This document shows positions 1 through 5,240 of a stretch of DNA of 5,240 bases, in pieces. Below the pieces are notes generated by a model. The model was given only the letters and a program-made list of their open reading frames with translations, was not told the origin of the DNA and did no database searches. Source of the DNA: CBFGWV01 sp965652545 (GTDB taxonomy: Bacteria; Pseudomonadota; Gammaproteobacteria; Competibacterales; Competibacteraceae); assembly GCA_965652545.1 (NCBI GenBank), contig CBFGWV010000327.1:1-5240 (forward strand), read 5' to 3'. Numbering within the stretch: position 1 is the first letter of the stretch; every line of letters starts with the position of its first letter. The position numbers were made by a program, and so were the translations under genes.

Positions 1-83
1 GCACAAAGGGCTTACAGCGGTGGGTAATTCAAGAGGGGACGCCGGGCTCGCTGCGCCGATAAAACTGGAGGATGGAGATGCAG

Positions 84-111
84 GATGGGTTGAGCGCGAG
101 CGATACCCATC
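84..111. repeat. Intergenic palindrome GATGGGT...ACCCATC
   Basis: Seven-base perfect arms (84-90 and 105-111) enclose a 14-base loop of the form TGAGCGCGAGCGAT. The form matches a family of short palindromes I recall from intergenic regions of many proteobacteria, with GATGGGTT on one side and ACCCATC on the other. The palindrome is plain in the sequence; the family assignment is from memory. Confidence 0.5.
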
Positions 112-125
112 GCCTCACAACAGCC

Positions 126-150
126 CCCCTCCCCCCTCGCGGGGGAGGGG
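126..150 (-). terminator. Strong GC hairpin downstream of dctM (possible terminator, also repeat-like)
   Basis: A perfect 10-base-pair stem (126-135 with 141-150) closes a five-base loop, 24 bases beyond the dctM stop. On the minus strand it follows further C-rich runs (151-165), so alternative pairings exist. There is no U-tract after the stem, so it is not a classic intrinsic terminator; it may protect the mRNA 3' end or assist termination. The alternating runs of C and T also resemble a dispersed intergenic repeat I have seen in many GC-rich proteobacteria (recollection, not checked). Confidence 0.5.
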
Positions 151-173
151 TTGGGGGAGAGGGGGATAACTTC

Positions 174-1460
174 TCAGCCGAGAACCCCCGGCAACCACAG
201 CGCAAGCCCCGGGAAGGCCACCAGGAGTCCGATCATCACGAACATCGCCAGCACGAACGGCAGCGTGCCGGAGACAACGTCGGACATTGGGCCGTTGGTG
301 GTGCGGATGCCCTGCACGACGAACAGGTTCAAGCCGATGGGCGGAGTGATCAAGGCGGTTTCGACCAACAGCATCAGCAACACACCAAACCACACCGGGT
401 CGAACCCCAGCGCGAACATCACCGGTGCGATGATCGGGATGGTGGTGATCATCATGGACAAGGTTTCCATGAAGAACCCCAGCACGACGTAGAACACGAT
501 GACCACCGCGAGCATCGCGTAGGGTGACCAGCCCAGCCCGGTGATGGCACCGGACAGGCGGTCGGTCAGGCCCACGGAGGCCATCACGAAGTTCAAGAAG
601 TACGCCGCCACGATAATCAGCATCACCATCGCCGTGGTACGCACCGTACCCTCGATAGCGCTGGCCAGCATTGCAAAATTCAGGCGTCGCTTGAGCGCCG
701 CCAGCAGCAGGGCGCCCAGCACACCCAGGGAGGCCGCCTCGGTCGGCGTGGCCCAACCGCCGTAGATCGACCCCAGCACCACCAGAAAAATGAACGCCGG
801 CGGCAGCAGGTCCAGCAGCGCCCGCAGACGGCTGATGCGCACCGCCTCGTCACGGCGGCCGTCCAGCGCCGGCCACAGCAGGCAGGCGCCGAGCACCAGC
901 AGCATGAACAACCCCGCCAGCAACAGGCCGGGCACGATGCCGGCCATGAACAACCGTGGGATCGACGTGTCGGTCAGCACCCCGTAGATGATCATGTTGA
1001 TCGACGGCGGGATGAGTATCCCCAGCGTCCCGCCGGCAGCCAGCGTGCCCAGGAACAGACGCGAGTCATACCCATGCTTGGCGATCTGCGGCTCGGCCAC
1101 GGTCCCGACAGTGGCAGCGGTGGCCACCGACGAGCCGGAGGTTGCCGCAAACAACGCGCAGGAGGCGATGTTCGAGTGCATCAACCCACCCGGCAGACGG
1201 CCGAGGAACAAAGCCAGGGCATCGTACATGCGGGCGGCGATTCCCGCCCGCAGCAGGATCTCGCCCAACAGGATGAACAAGGGGATGGCCACCAGCAGGA
1301 AATCGGTGGTGGTCGACCAGGCGATCTCCCCCAGCGCCCGATGCAAGGGCAGCCGCGAGAACGCCTCCGAGAGCGTCAGGGCCAGCAGGGCGAGCACCGC
1401 CGCCACCGGGATGGCCAGCGCCGCCAGCCCCAGCAACAATCCCAGGGACAGGGGAATCAT
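174..1460 (-). CDS. dctM: TRAP transporter large permease subunit (DctM family)
   Basis: A 428-residue integral membrane protein, the usual length for a stand-alone DctM. In this family the large subunit forms the ion-coupled substrate channel of a tripartite ATP-independent periplasmic (TRAP) transporter. Family motifs seen: AIPLFILLGEIL (58-69), SGSSVATAATVGTVAEP (108-124), GTLGILIPPSINMIIYG (144-160), WATPTEAASLGVLGALL (236-252) and ITPPIGLNLFVVQGI (371-385). Hydrophobic segments run nearly end to end, with a charged break near residues 200-216 (GRRDEAVRISR), as expected for about 12 helices. The ATG start overlaps the dctQ stop as ATGA, and a GGGGGTG stretch just upstream can serve as ribosome-binding site, so translation is probably coupled. 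The open frame runs further upstream through dctQ, but that extension lacks family similarity. It is the last gene of the operon and its TGA stop is 24 bases before a strong hairpin. The family is certain; the substrate is not readable. Confidence 0.97.
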   Translation of the reverse strand: MIPLSLGLLLGLAALAIPVAAVLALLALTLSEAFSRLPLHRALGEIAWSTTTDFLLVAIPLFILLGEILLRAGIAARMYDALALFLGRLPGGLMHSNIASCALFAATSGSSVATAATVGTVAEPQIAKHGYDSRLFLGTLAAGGTLGILIPPSINMIIYGVLTDTSIPRLFMAGIVPGLLLAGLFMLLVLGACLLWPALDGRRDEAVRISRLRALLDLLPPAFIFLVVLGSIYGGWATPTEAASLGVLGALLLAALKRRLNFAMLASAIEGTVRTTAMVMLIIVAAYFLNFVMASVGLTDRLSGAITGLGWSPYAMLAVVIVFYVVLGFFMETLSMMITTIPIIAPVMFALGFDPVWFGVLLMLLVETALITPPIGLNLFVVQGIRTTNGPMSDVVSGTLPFVLAMFVMIGLLVAFPGLALWLPGVLG

Positions 1461-2059
1461 GTCCGCACCCCCAGCCCACCGGCATCCACTTGCCGCGCCT
1501 CGTCCAGCTCGTCGCTGGCGGTGCGCACGCCGGCCAGCCGCTTGACCGTGCCCAGGTCGGCACAGGCCAGCGCATGCACGGCCCGCAGTAGCAGGATCAG
1601 GTTGACGAACAGGAACATGCACAAGCCGGCGTACCAGAGGATTTGCGGAATCCACAGCGGTGTCTGCAACGGCGTGTTGGCGATGGAGCCGCGCCGCAGC
1701 GTGGTCTCCAGCACCGTCCAGCCGTAGTACCACAAGCCGCCGGCCAGCAGACCCAGGGCCACCAGGCCGAGCACGTCCAGCAACGCCTGCCAGGGCCGTC
1801 CGAGCCGCTCGTGCAAGGCGTCGATGCGGATATGCGCGCGCCCCAGCAAGGTGTAAGCAAACCCCCAGGTGCAGGTGATCGCCAGGGCGTAGCTGGAGAG
1901 CTCGTCCGCACCGCCGACCGACACCCCGAACAGCTTGCGCGCCACCACATCGAAGGCCACCAGACAGGCGGCGGCGATCAGCAAACCGCCGCAGCCCCAT
2001 ACCGCCGCCTGCAACAGCCGTCCGCACCAGTGCGTCAGGCGATCCAGAATCCGGCCCAT
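1457..2059 (-). CDS. dctQ: TRAP transporter small permease subunit (DctQ family)
   Basis: A 200-residue membrane protein with four predicted helices (about 18-38, 53-72, 91-113 and 135-160), the DctQ topology. Motifs typical of the family: DVVARKLFG (37-45), ADELSSYALAITCTWGFAYT (51-70), GRAHIRIDAL (73-82) and TPLWIPQILWYAG (133-145). The small subunit pairs with DctM in the inner membrane and is needed for TRAP transport. The ATG start follows an AGGGGGG ribosome-binding site. Upstream in-frame sequence antisense-like to dctP shows no family resemblance, so it was left out. The gene starts 35 bases after dctP ends and overlaps dctM by four bases. After the last helix comes a tail of about 40 residues rich in charged and small residues (SDELDEAR at 182-189), longer than I expect for a minimal DctQ; its role is unknown. 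Confidence 0.95.
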   Translation of the reverse strand: MGRILDRLTHWCGRLLQAAVWGCGGLLIAAACLVAFDVVARKLFGVSVGGADELSSYALAITCTWGFAYTLLGRAHIRIDALHERLGRPWQALLDVLGLVALGLLAGGLWYYGWTVLETTLRRGSIANTPLQTPLWIPQILWYAGLCMFLFVNLILLLRAVHALACADLGTVKRLAGVRTASDELDEARQVDAGGLGVRT

Positions 2060-2094
2060 GACAATCCCCCCTCTCAATCGTCGGTGCGGCTGGC

Positions 2095-3141
2095 TTACTG
2101 CGCCTTCAGCGAGACGACCTCGCCGACCGAAGCGTTCCAAGCCTGGGCGCAGGACTCGCCGCAGCGCTCGGCCCATTGCGGCACGACCACCGTCGTGAGC
2201 ACCTCCTGCACCTTGGCCAGGTCGGCGTCGGTAACCGGCACCAGAGTCATGGCCGCCGCTTCGCCGAAATCGCACTGCCCACCGGTGTTACAGGATATGC
2301 CCTGCTCAGACTCATAGGCCGCGGCGGTCCAGATGTCGTCCTCCAGGCGCGCGATCTCGGTTTCGAGGAACGTCTGCACGGCCGGGTCCAAGCCGTTCCA
2401 GGCGTCGGTGCTCACCGCATGCATGACCTGGCTCCAGCCCACCGGCAAAGCGATCAGGTGCGTGGCCACTTCGTGCCACTTCGCGGAGTAACCGGACAAC
2501 GAGCCGGTGATGGCACAGTCGACCACGCCCTTCTGCATCGACGGCACCACCTCGGAGAACGCCATGGTGACCCCGGTACCGCCAAGGGTTTCGACAAACT
2601 CGGCCAGGGTGCGGTTGGCGGTGCGCACCTTCTTGCCGGCCAGGTCGTCCAGGCGGCTGATGGGGGTGTTGCAGAAGATCACCTGAGCCGAGTACGGCCA
2701 GATGCCCAGCAGCTTGATGTCGTACGCCGAGGCGTAGCGCTCGGCCAGTACCGGCTTGAAGGCATCGGAGATACGCCGTGCGGTCTCCACGTCCGGGGCC
2801 AGGCCGGCCAGGTCGATGGCCTCGTTCATGGCATCGTCGGCGGCAAGATAGCCGAGCACGGTGGAACCGAAGTCGACCACCCCCTGCTCCATCAGGCGCA
2901 CGACCTCATTGCCCTTGAGCCCCATGTCGTTGAACCCCTGGACAGTCACCGAGACGGCGCCGCCGGAGGCCTCGGGGATATGCTCCTCCCAGAACGGCTT
3001 CTCGAAGTTCTTGTACTGGCTGAGGTTCGACCAGGTGCCGACCACGTTCAATTCGGTGGCCGGCAGGTCGGCGGCCAGTGCCGGGGCAGCGGCCATCAGG
3101 CCGGCCAGCACGGCGATGCAGCGGGTATTGGTGAACATCAT
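2095..3141 (-). CDS. dctP: TRAP transporter periplasmic substrate-binding protein (DctP family)
   Basis: A 348-residue secreted solute-binding protein. Residues 1-23 form a Sec signal peptide (basic MMFTNTR start, hydrophobic core, APALA|AD cleavage site) with no lipobox, so the mature protein should be free in the periplasm. Fold markers are GNEVVRLMEQGVVDFGS (77-93), the DDLAGKKVRT block (165-174), TMAFSEVVPSMQKGVVDCAI (192-211) and WHEVATHLI (222-230). R173 sits where TRAP binding proteins keep the arginine that salt-bridges the substrate carboxylate, so an organic acid ligand is likely. The mature protein has six cysteines (157, 209, 284, 290, 327, 331); the two close C-terminal pairs could form disulfides. 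Two adjacent ATGs (3141 and 3138) follow AGGAG at spacings of 6 and 9 bases; I chose the first. It lies 41 bases after the DUF1445 enzyme gene. The exact ligand is unknown. Confidence 0.95.
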   Translation of the reverse strand: MMFTNTRCIAVLAGLMAAAPALAADLPATELNVVGTWSNLSQYKNFEKPFWEEHIPEASGGAVSVTVQGFNDMGLKGNEVVRLMEQGVVDFGSTVLGYLAADDAMNEAIDLAGLAPDVETARRISDAFKPVLAERYASAYDIKLLGIWPYSAQVIFCNTPISRLDDLAGKKVRTANRTLAEFVETLGGTGVTMAFSEVVPSMQKGVVDCAITGSLSGYSAKWHEVATHLIALPVGWSQVMHAVSTDAWNGLDPAVQTFLETEIARLEDDIWTAAAYESEQGISCNTGGQCDFGEAAAMTLVPVTDADLAKVQEVLTTVVVPQWAERCGESCAQAWNASVGEVVSLKAQ

Positions 3142-3182
3142 GGTCTTCTCCTCGGTCGCCTTTTGTGTGGCGTTGTCATCAA

Positions 3183-3986
3183 TCAAAGCACGGCCAAATC
3201 GGCGTTGCGCGCATCCGTGATCAACATGCAGCCGGGCGCGTGGGTGATGCAGAAATCCACCTTGGCACGGCGGATCACAGCCTGCGGTGTCACACCGCAG
3301 GCCCAGAACACGGGAATCTCGCCATCGTCCACGACGGTCGGGTCCCCGTAATCGGGTCGGGACAAATCAGCGATGCCGATGGCGCGCGGATCGCCCAGGT
3401 GCACCGGAGCGCCGTGCACCGCCGGAAAGCGGCTGGTGATCTGGATGGCGCGGATGGCGTGGACGGGCGACATCGGCCGCATGGTGACGACCATCGGGCC
3501 ACCGAAGCGCCCTACCGGCGCGGTGGCAAGACTGGTGTCGAACATCGACATGTTGTGACCGCGGTCGATATGGCGCAGCGGCACACCGGCGGTGATCAGC
3601 GCCTCCTCGAAGGAAAACGAACAGCCGATCACGAAGGCGACCAGATCGTCCCGCCAAAACGCGTCGACATCGGTGCACTCCTCGACGATTTCGCCCTTGC
3701 GCCAGACCCGGTAGCGCGGCACATCGCGGCGGAGATCCAGATCCGCGCCCAGCGTGGGAATGCCGACCGCGCCGGGCTCGCTGACGCCGATGACCGGGCA
3801 AGGCTTGGGGTTGCGCTGGCAGAACACCAGAAACTCATGGGCCACCGCCTCGGGCAGGATGGCCAGATTACCCTGCACAAACCCCGGCGCCAGCCCAGAG
3901 GTCTGCCCGGTGTATTCGCCGCGGCGGATACACCGGCGCGTCTCAGCGGCGCTCAGGTTCTCGGGTCGGGAGGGCGTCAGTGTCAT
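3183..3986 (-). CDS. DUF1445 / YcsI-family putative hydro-lyase (D-glutamate cyclase-like)
   Basis: A 267-residue cytoplasmic protein, full length for the DUF1445 family (Pfam PF07286 from memory). The family is often named 'putative hydro-lyase' and is related to a domain of the mitochondrial D-glutamate cyclase that interconverts D-glutamate and 5-oxo-D-proline. Family blocks occur in order: FVQGNLAILP (36-45), FCQRNPKPCPVIGVSEPG (55-72), DLDLRRDVPRY (82-92), WRDDLVAFVIGCSFSFEEAL (111-130), GGPMVVTMRPM (162-172), HGAPVHLGDP (191-200), RPDYGD (210-215), IPVFWACGVTPQ (224-235) and THAPGCMLITD (248-258). No signal peptide or membrane helix is seen. The ATG at 3986 has GGTGG seven bases upstream. 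A TTG at 3992 could add two residues but would sit too close to that site. As first gene of the TRAP operon it probably acts on the imported acid. Family membership is nearly certain; the reaction here is inferred. Confidence 0.93.
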   Translation of the reverse strand: MTLTPSRPENLSAAETRRCIRRGEYTGQTSGLAPGFVQGNLAILPEAVAHEFLVFCQRNPKPCPVIGVSEPGAVGIPTLGADLDLRRDVPRYRVWRKGEIVEECTDVDAFWRDDLVAFVIGCSFSFEEALITAGVPLRHIDRGHNMSMFDTSLATAPVGRFGGPMVVTMRPMSPVHAIRAIQITSRFPAVHGAPVHLGDPRAIGIADLSRPDYGDPTVVDDGEIPVFWACGVTPQAVIRRAKVDFCITHAPGCMLITDARNADLAVL

Positions 3987-4020
3987 CGTCAAACCACCGG
4001 CTGAAGGATGGTTTGATGAT
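3985..4020 (-). promoter_or_regulatory. Inverted repeat overlapping the DUF1445 start codon
   Basis: The arms 3985-3996 and 4009-4020 are inverse complements at 11 of 12 positions (mismatch at 3988/4017) around a 12-base spacer. In the minus-strand transcript the second arm (UGGUUUGACGAU) contains the first two bases of the AUG and part of the likely GGUGG ribosome-binding site. A folded hairpin would hide the start region. As DNA the same dyad could be a repressor operator, and it might also weakly end LysR transcripts, though there is no T-run. The repeat is directly visible; its role is not known. Confidence 0.5.
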
Positions 4021-4078
4021 CGATCCGGATTAGTTATGCGTCCAATTTATTGTTCGTATAATTTTCAACAAGTATTTC
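3987..4078 (-). promoter_or_regulatory. Candidate promoter/operator region of the DUF1445-dctPQM operon
   Basis: This 92-base gap separates the LysR stop from the enzyme start. Its part from about 4012 to 4078 is far richer in A and T than anything else in the window, as expected for a promoter. On the minus strand a weak promoter-like pair can be drawn: TTGTTG (4066-4071) and TAAATT (4044-4049), 16 bases apart. A start site near 4037 would leave a leader of about 50 bases. The poor -35 match would fit an activator-dependent promoter. The location is well supported by context; the exact boxes are only a suggestion. Confidence 0.45.
4050..4071. promoter_or_regulatory. Dyad TTGTT-N12-AACAA, candidate LysR-type binding site
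   Basis: Five-base perfect inverted arms (4050-4054 and 4067-4071) flank an AT-rich centre. LysR-type proteins usually bind interrupted dyads with a T-N11-A core near the promoter they control. This dyad sits in the AT-rich gap, just past the LysR stop, and overlaps the proposed -35 region. Short arms in AT-rich DNA can arise by chance, so the regulator link is inferred. Confidence 0.3.
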
Positions 4079-4963
4079 TTATTCATCAGCACAGGCGACC
4101 GCAATGCCGCTGACCGCCTCGATGAGCGCAGTCACCCCCAGCGCGGGGAAAGTGACGGTGAACGGCAGCGGGTCGAGTTCGGCATCGGCATCGACCTGCA
4201 AGATCCGCAGCCGTCCGGCGGCGACATCGTCACGCACCATGAATGCCGGCAGCGGAGCCACACCGACACCGGCGAGGGCAAGCTTGTGATTGGTGGCCAG
4301 CGACCCCGAGGCAATCAGCCGCGAGCCGGACTTGCCGAGCTTTTGCAGCCGCCGGCTCAGCGCGATGGTCGGCCGGGTGCGGCGCGGGTAGGTGATGATC
4401 GGAAACGCGCACAGCGCCTCCAACCCCAACAGGCCATCGGGCAGGTCCAGCACCGGGCTGGCCACCCAGATGAGCTCGTAGGTGCATAAATGCCGGTTGT
4501 GCAGATTCGGCTCAGCGACAGGCCCCAGCAGAAAGCCCATATCCAGCTCCCGCGTCACCAGCAGATCACGCAGATGTGGAGTGGTGTCGACGGTGAGTTC
4601 GAGCTCGACCCGCGGATAGGTCTGGTTGACGCGGCGAATGAACTCCGGCAACCAGTCGTGGACGATGGTCTCCGACACGCCCAGGCGCACGACGGCGGCC
4701 AGGGTTTCAGGGTCGGCCACGGCCATTCGCGCCTGCTCGCGCAGCAGGCTCATCCGCTCGGCATAGACGGCGAACGCCCTGCCCTCGGGGGTGGGGGTGA
4801 CTTCGCGGTTGCTGCGATCGAGCAGCCGCTTACCCAGCTCGCGCTCCAGCGCGGCGATGCGCAGGGAGACATTGGGCTGCGTCGTGTTGAGCCGTTTGGC
4901 GGCCTTGCTGAAACTGCGCGCGGCGACGACGGCGAGAAAGGTTTCGATCTGGTCCAGGTCCAT
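4079..4963 (-). CDS. LysR-type transcriptional regulator
   Basis: A 294-residue DNA-binding regulator of standard LysR length. The N-terminal winged helix-turn-helix is clear: MDLDQIETFLAVVAARSFSK (1-20), then AAKRLNTTQPNVSLRIAALE (21-40) with the recognition helix, and LGKRLLDRSNREVTPTPEG (43-61). A linker helix (about 62-90) leads to the effector-binding domain, recognisable by VVRLGVSETI (91-100), LPEFIRRVNQTYPRVELEL (105-123) and LAGVGVAPLPAFMVRDDVAAGRL with the usual bottom-of-gene layout (230-252). Family members sense a small molecule, often a substrate of the neighbouring pathway. It is read in the same direction as the operon it precedes, not divergently as is common. The ATG at 4963 is fixed by the conserved N-terminus, but no purine-rich ribosome-binding site is evident (GCGGACCCCCTC precedes it). 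The open frame extends to 5203 only through tandem-repeat sequence. The target is inferred from position. Confidence 0.95.
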   Translation of the reverse strand: MDLDQIETFLAVVAARSFSKAAKRLNTTQPNVSLRIAALERELGKRLLDRSNREVTPTPEGRAFAVYAERMSLLREQARMAVADPETLAAVVRLGVSETIVHDWLPEFIRRVNQTYPRVELELTVDTTPHLRDLLVTRELDMGFLLGPVAEPNLHNRHLCTYELIWVASPVLDLPDGLLGLEALCAFPIITYPRRTRPTIALSRRLQKLGKSGSRLIASGSLATNHKLALAGVGVAPLPAFMVRDDVAAGRLRILQVDADAELDPLPFTVTFPALGVTALIEAVSGIAVACADE

Positions 4964-5061
4964 GAGGGGGTCCGCAGGGTTCAGGGCATGATGGCATGGG
5001 TTGGGGGAATGGCGTGCGGGTGGGGGCAGCGGTGTTCGGGGTGGCGGTGGTGTTCGCGGGC

Positions 5062-5124
5062 AGCGGGTGGTGAGTAGCGGGTAGCGGGTAGCGGGTGGTG
5101 AGTAGCGGGTAGCGGGCGGTGGGT
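5062..5124. repeat. Heptanucleotide tandem repeat, nine units
   Basis: Nine consecutive seven-base units fill 5062-5124. The unit AGCGGGT occurs at 5062, 5076, 5083, 5090 and 5104, AGCGGGC at 5111, GGTGAGT at 5069 and 5097, and GGTGGGT at 5118. A degenerate tenth unit (CGCGGGC) may precede it at 5055. The higher-order pattern repeats: bases 5062-5082 recur exactly at 5090-5110. The array lies about 100-160 bases upstream of the LysR start. Such arrays are prone to copy-number change by slippage. Confidence 0.9.
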
Positions 5125-5162
5125 GGCTGCCGCGGGCGGCGGCGGGTGGGTGAACACCGCCC

Positions 5163-5237
5163 GCAGGCCGGGGGCAGGCCGGCCTGACTCGCCGTGAACA
5201 CATCCGTGTGGGCTCGACGGCCGCATCCCTGCGGCCG
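5163..5237. repeat. Palindrome-rich intergenic element
   Basis: Three palindromes lie in a row. The first is CAGGCCGGCCTG (5175-5186, perfect, with a 9-base direct copy of part of it at 5163-5171). The second is a small hairpin ACAC-ATCC-GTGT (5198-5209). The third is an 8-base-pair hairpin CGGCCGCA-TCCC-TGCGGCCG (5218-5237). On the minus strand the last two hairpins share a GGA-containing loop. I recall chains like this from intergenic regions of gammaproteobacteria, often after gene ends, but did not check. The element could carry the 3' end signals of a gene beyond the window. Confidence 0.5.
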
Positions 5238-5240
5238 ACG

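Larger units (their letters stand above)
1..173. other. Intergenic region downstream of dctM
   Basis: No credible gene is seen. Open stretches are short, and the longer ones read through the palindrome and the C/G runs. On the plus strand a frame open from the window edge stops at TAA 60-62, so the last residues of a convergent gene outside the window cannot be excluded, but nothing identifies one. Confidence 0.5.
4964..5240. other. Non-coding region upstream of the LysR gene
   Basis: No gene is supported here. Open frames translate into proline-, threonine- and arginine-rich repeats produced by the heptamer array. The part nearest the LysR start (4965-5042) has many runs of three to five G on the plus strand. 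No convincing sigma-70 promoter for the LysR gene was found. Confidence 0.6.

Noticed and set aside
2..169. A 55-codon plus-strand frame open from the window edge
   Set aside because: Most of it reads through the palindrome and the C/G-run hairpin (PPPPSRGRGWGRGG), which indicates repeat DNA and not protein.
1461..2027. Upstream extension of the dctM frame, which would make a 617-residue protein
   Set aside because: The extra 189 residues are an arginine- and alanine-rich out-of-frame reading of dctQ with no TRAP similarity. The ATG overlapping the dctQ stop gives a normal DctM start.
3157..3172. CGCC...GGCG hairpin between the enzyme gene and dctP as a terminator
   Set aside because: The stem is only four base pairs with an eight-base loop and no T-run, too weak to split the operon.
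2176..3351. A 391-residue open frame on the plus strand opposite dctP
   Set aside because: It is rich in H, G, R and Q with no domain pattern, typical of the antisense shadow of a GC-rich gene. The minus-strand DctP has a signal peptide and family motifs.
3165..4004. A 279-residue plus-strand frame opposite the DUF1445 gene
   Set aside because: It has no recognisable motif, while the opposite strand carries every conserved block of DUF1445.
4057..4062. A perfect TATAAT on the plus strand as a rightward promoter
   Set aside because: The hexamer 17 bases upstream (TTATGC) is poor, and it would drive transcription antisense to the LysR gene with no gene to serve. The AT-rich setting makes a chance match likely.
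5062..5124. CRISPR array
   Set aside because: The units are seven bases and directly contiguous, with no spacers and no cas genes nearby.
4964..5203. An 80-residue N-terminal extension of the LysR protein
   Set aside because: The extension translates the heptamer repeat and flanking low-complexity DNA. LysR proteins begin at or near the MDLDQIETF motif.

Overview
This is a GC-rich window that looks like chromosomal DNA from a proteobacterium. A high-GC gammaproteobacterium is my best guess. That guess rests on the coding style and on intergenic palindromes at both ends that resemble dispersed repeats I associate with such genomes; it is an inference, not a database result. All five convincing genes lie on the minus strand, so the window is transcribed from right to left.

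Layout in transcription order. The right end (about 4964-5240) has no credible gene. It holds a palindrome-rich element (about 5163-5237), a 63-base heptanucleotide tandem repeat (5062-5124) and a G-tract-rich stretch leading up to a LysR-type regulator gene (4079-4963). A 92-base gap, strikingly AT-rich in its LysR-proximal two thirds, follows (3987-4078). It is the most likely promoter and operator region for the next four genes. These are a DUF1445/'putative hydro-lyase' (YcsI / D-glutamate cyclase-like) enzyme (3183-3986), then dctP (2095-3141), dctQ (1457-2059) and dctM (174-1460), the complete three-part TRAP transporter. Gaps are 41 and 35 bases, and dctQ/dctM overlap by ATGA, so the four genes look like one operon. 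After dctM come a strong GC hairpin (126-150) and a second palindrome (84-111). The outermost bases hold no identifiable gene.

How the genes may work together. The periplasmic DctP protein would capture an organic acid and the DctQ-DctM membrane complex would import it using an ion gradient. The cytoplasmic DUF1445 enzyme would process the imported acid, and the LysR protein would switch the operon on when an effector is present. The substrate cannot be read from the sequence. The enzyme family's link to D-glutamate/5-oxoproline chemistry makes an acidic amino acid or pyroglutamate-like compound a testable guess.

The families are known; I see no wholly new gene system. The points most worth a second look are the catabolic logic of the enzyme-plus-TRAP operon, an 11-of-12-base inverted repeat that overlaps the start codon of its first gene, the dyad in the AT-rich gap, the heptamer array upstream of the regulator, and the cysteine-rich binding protein.
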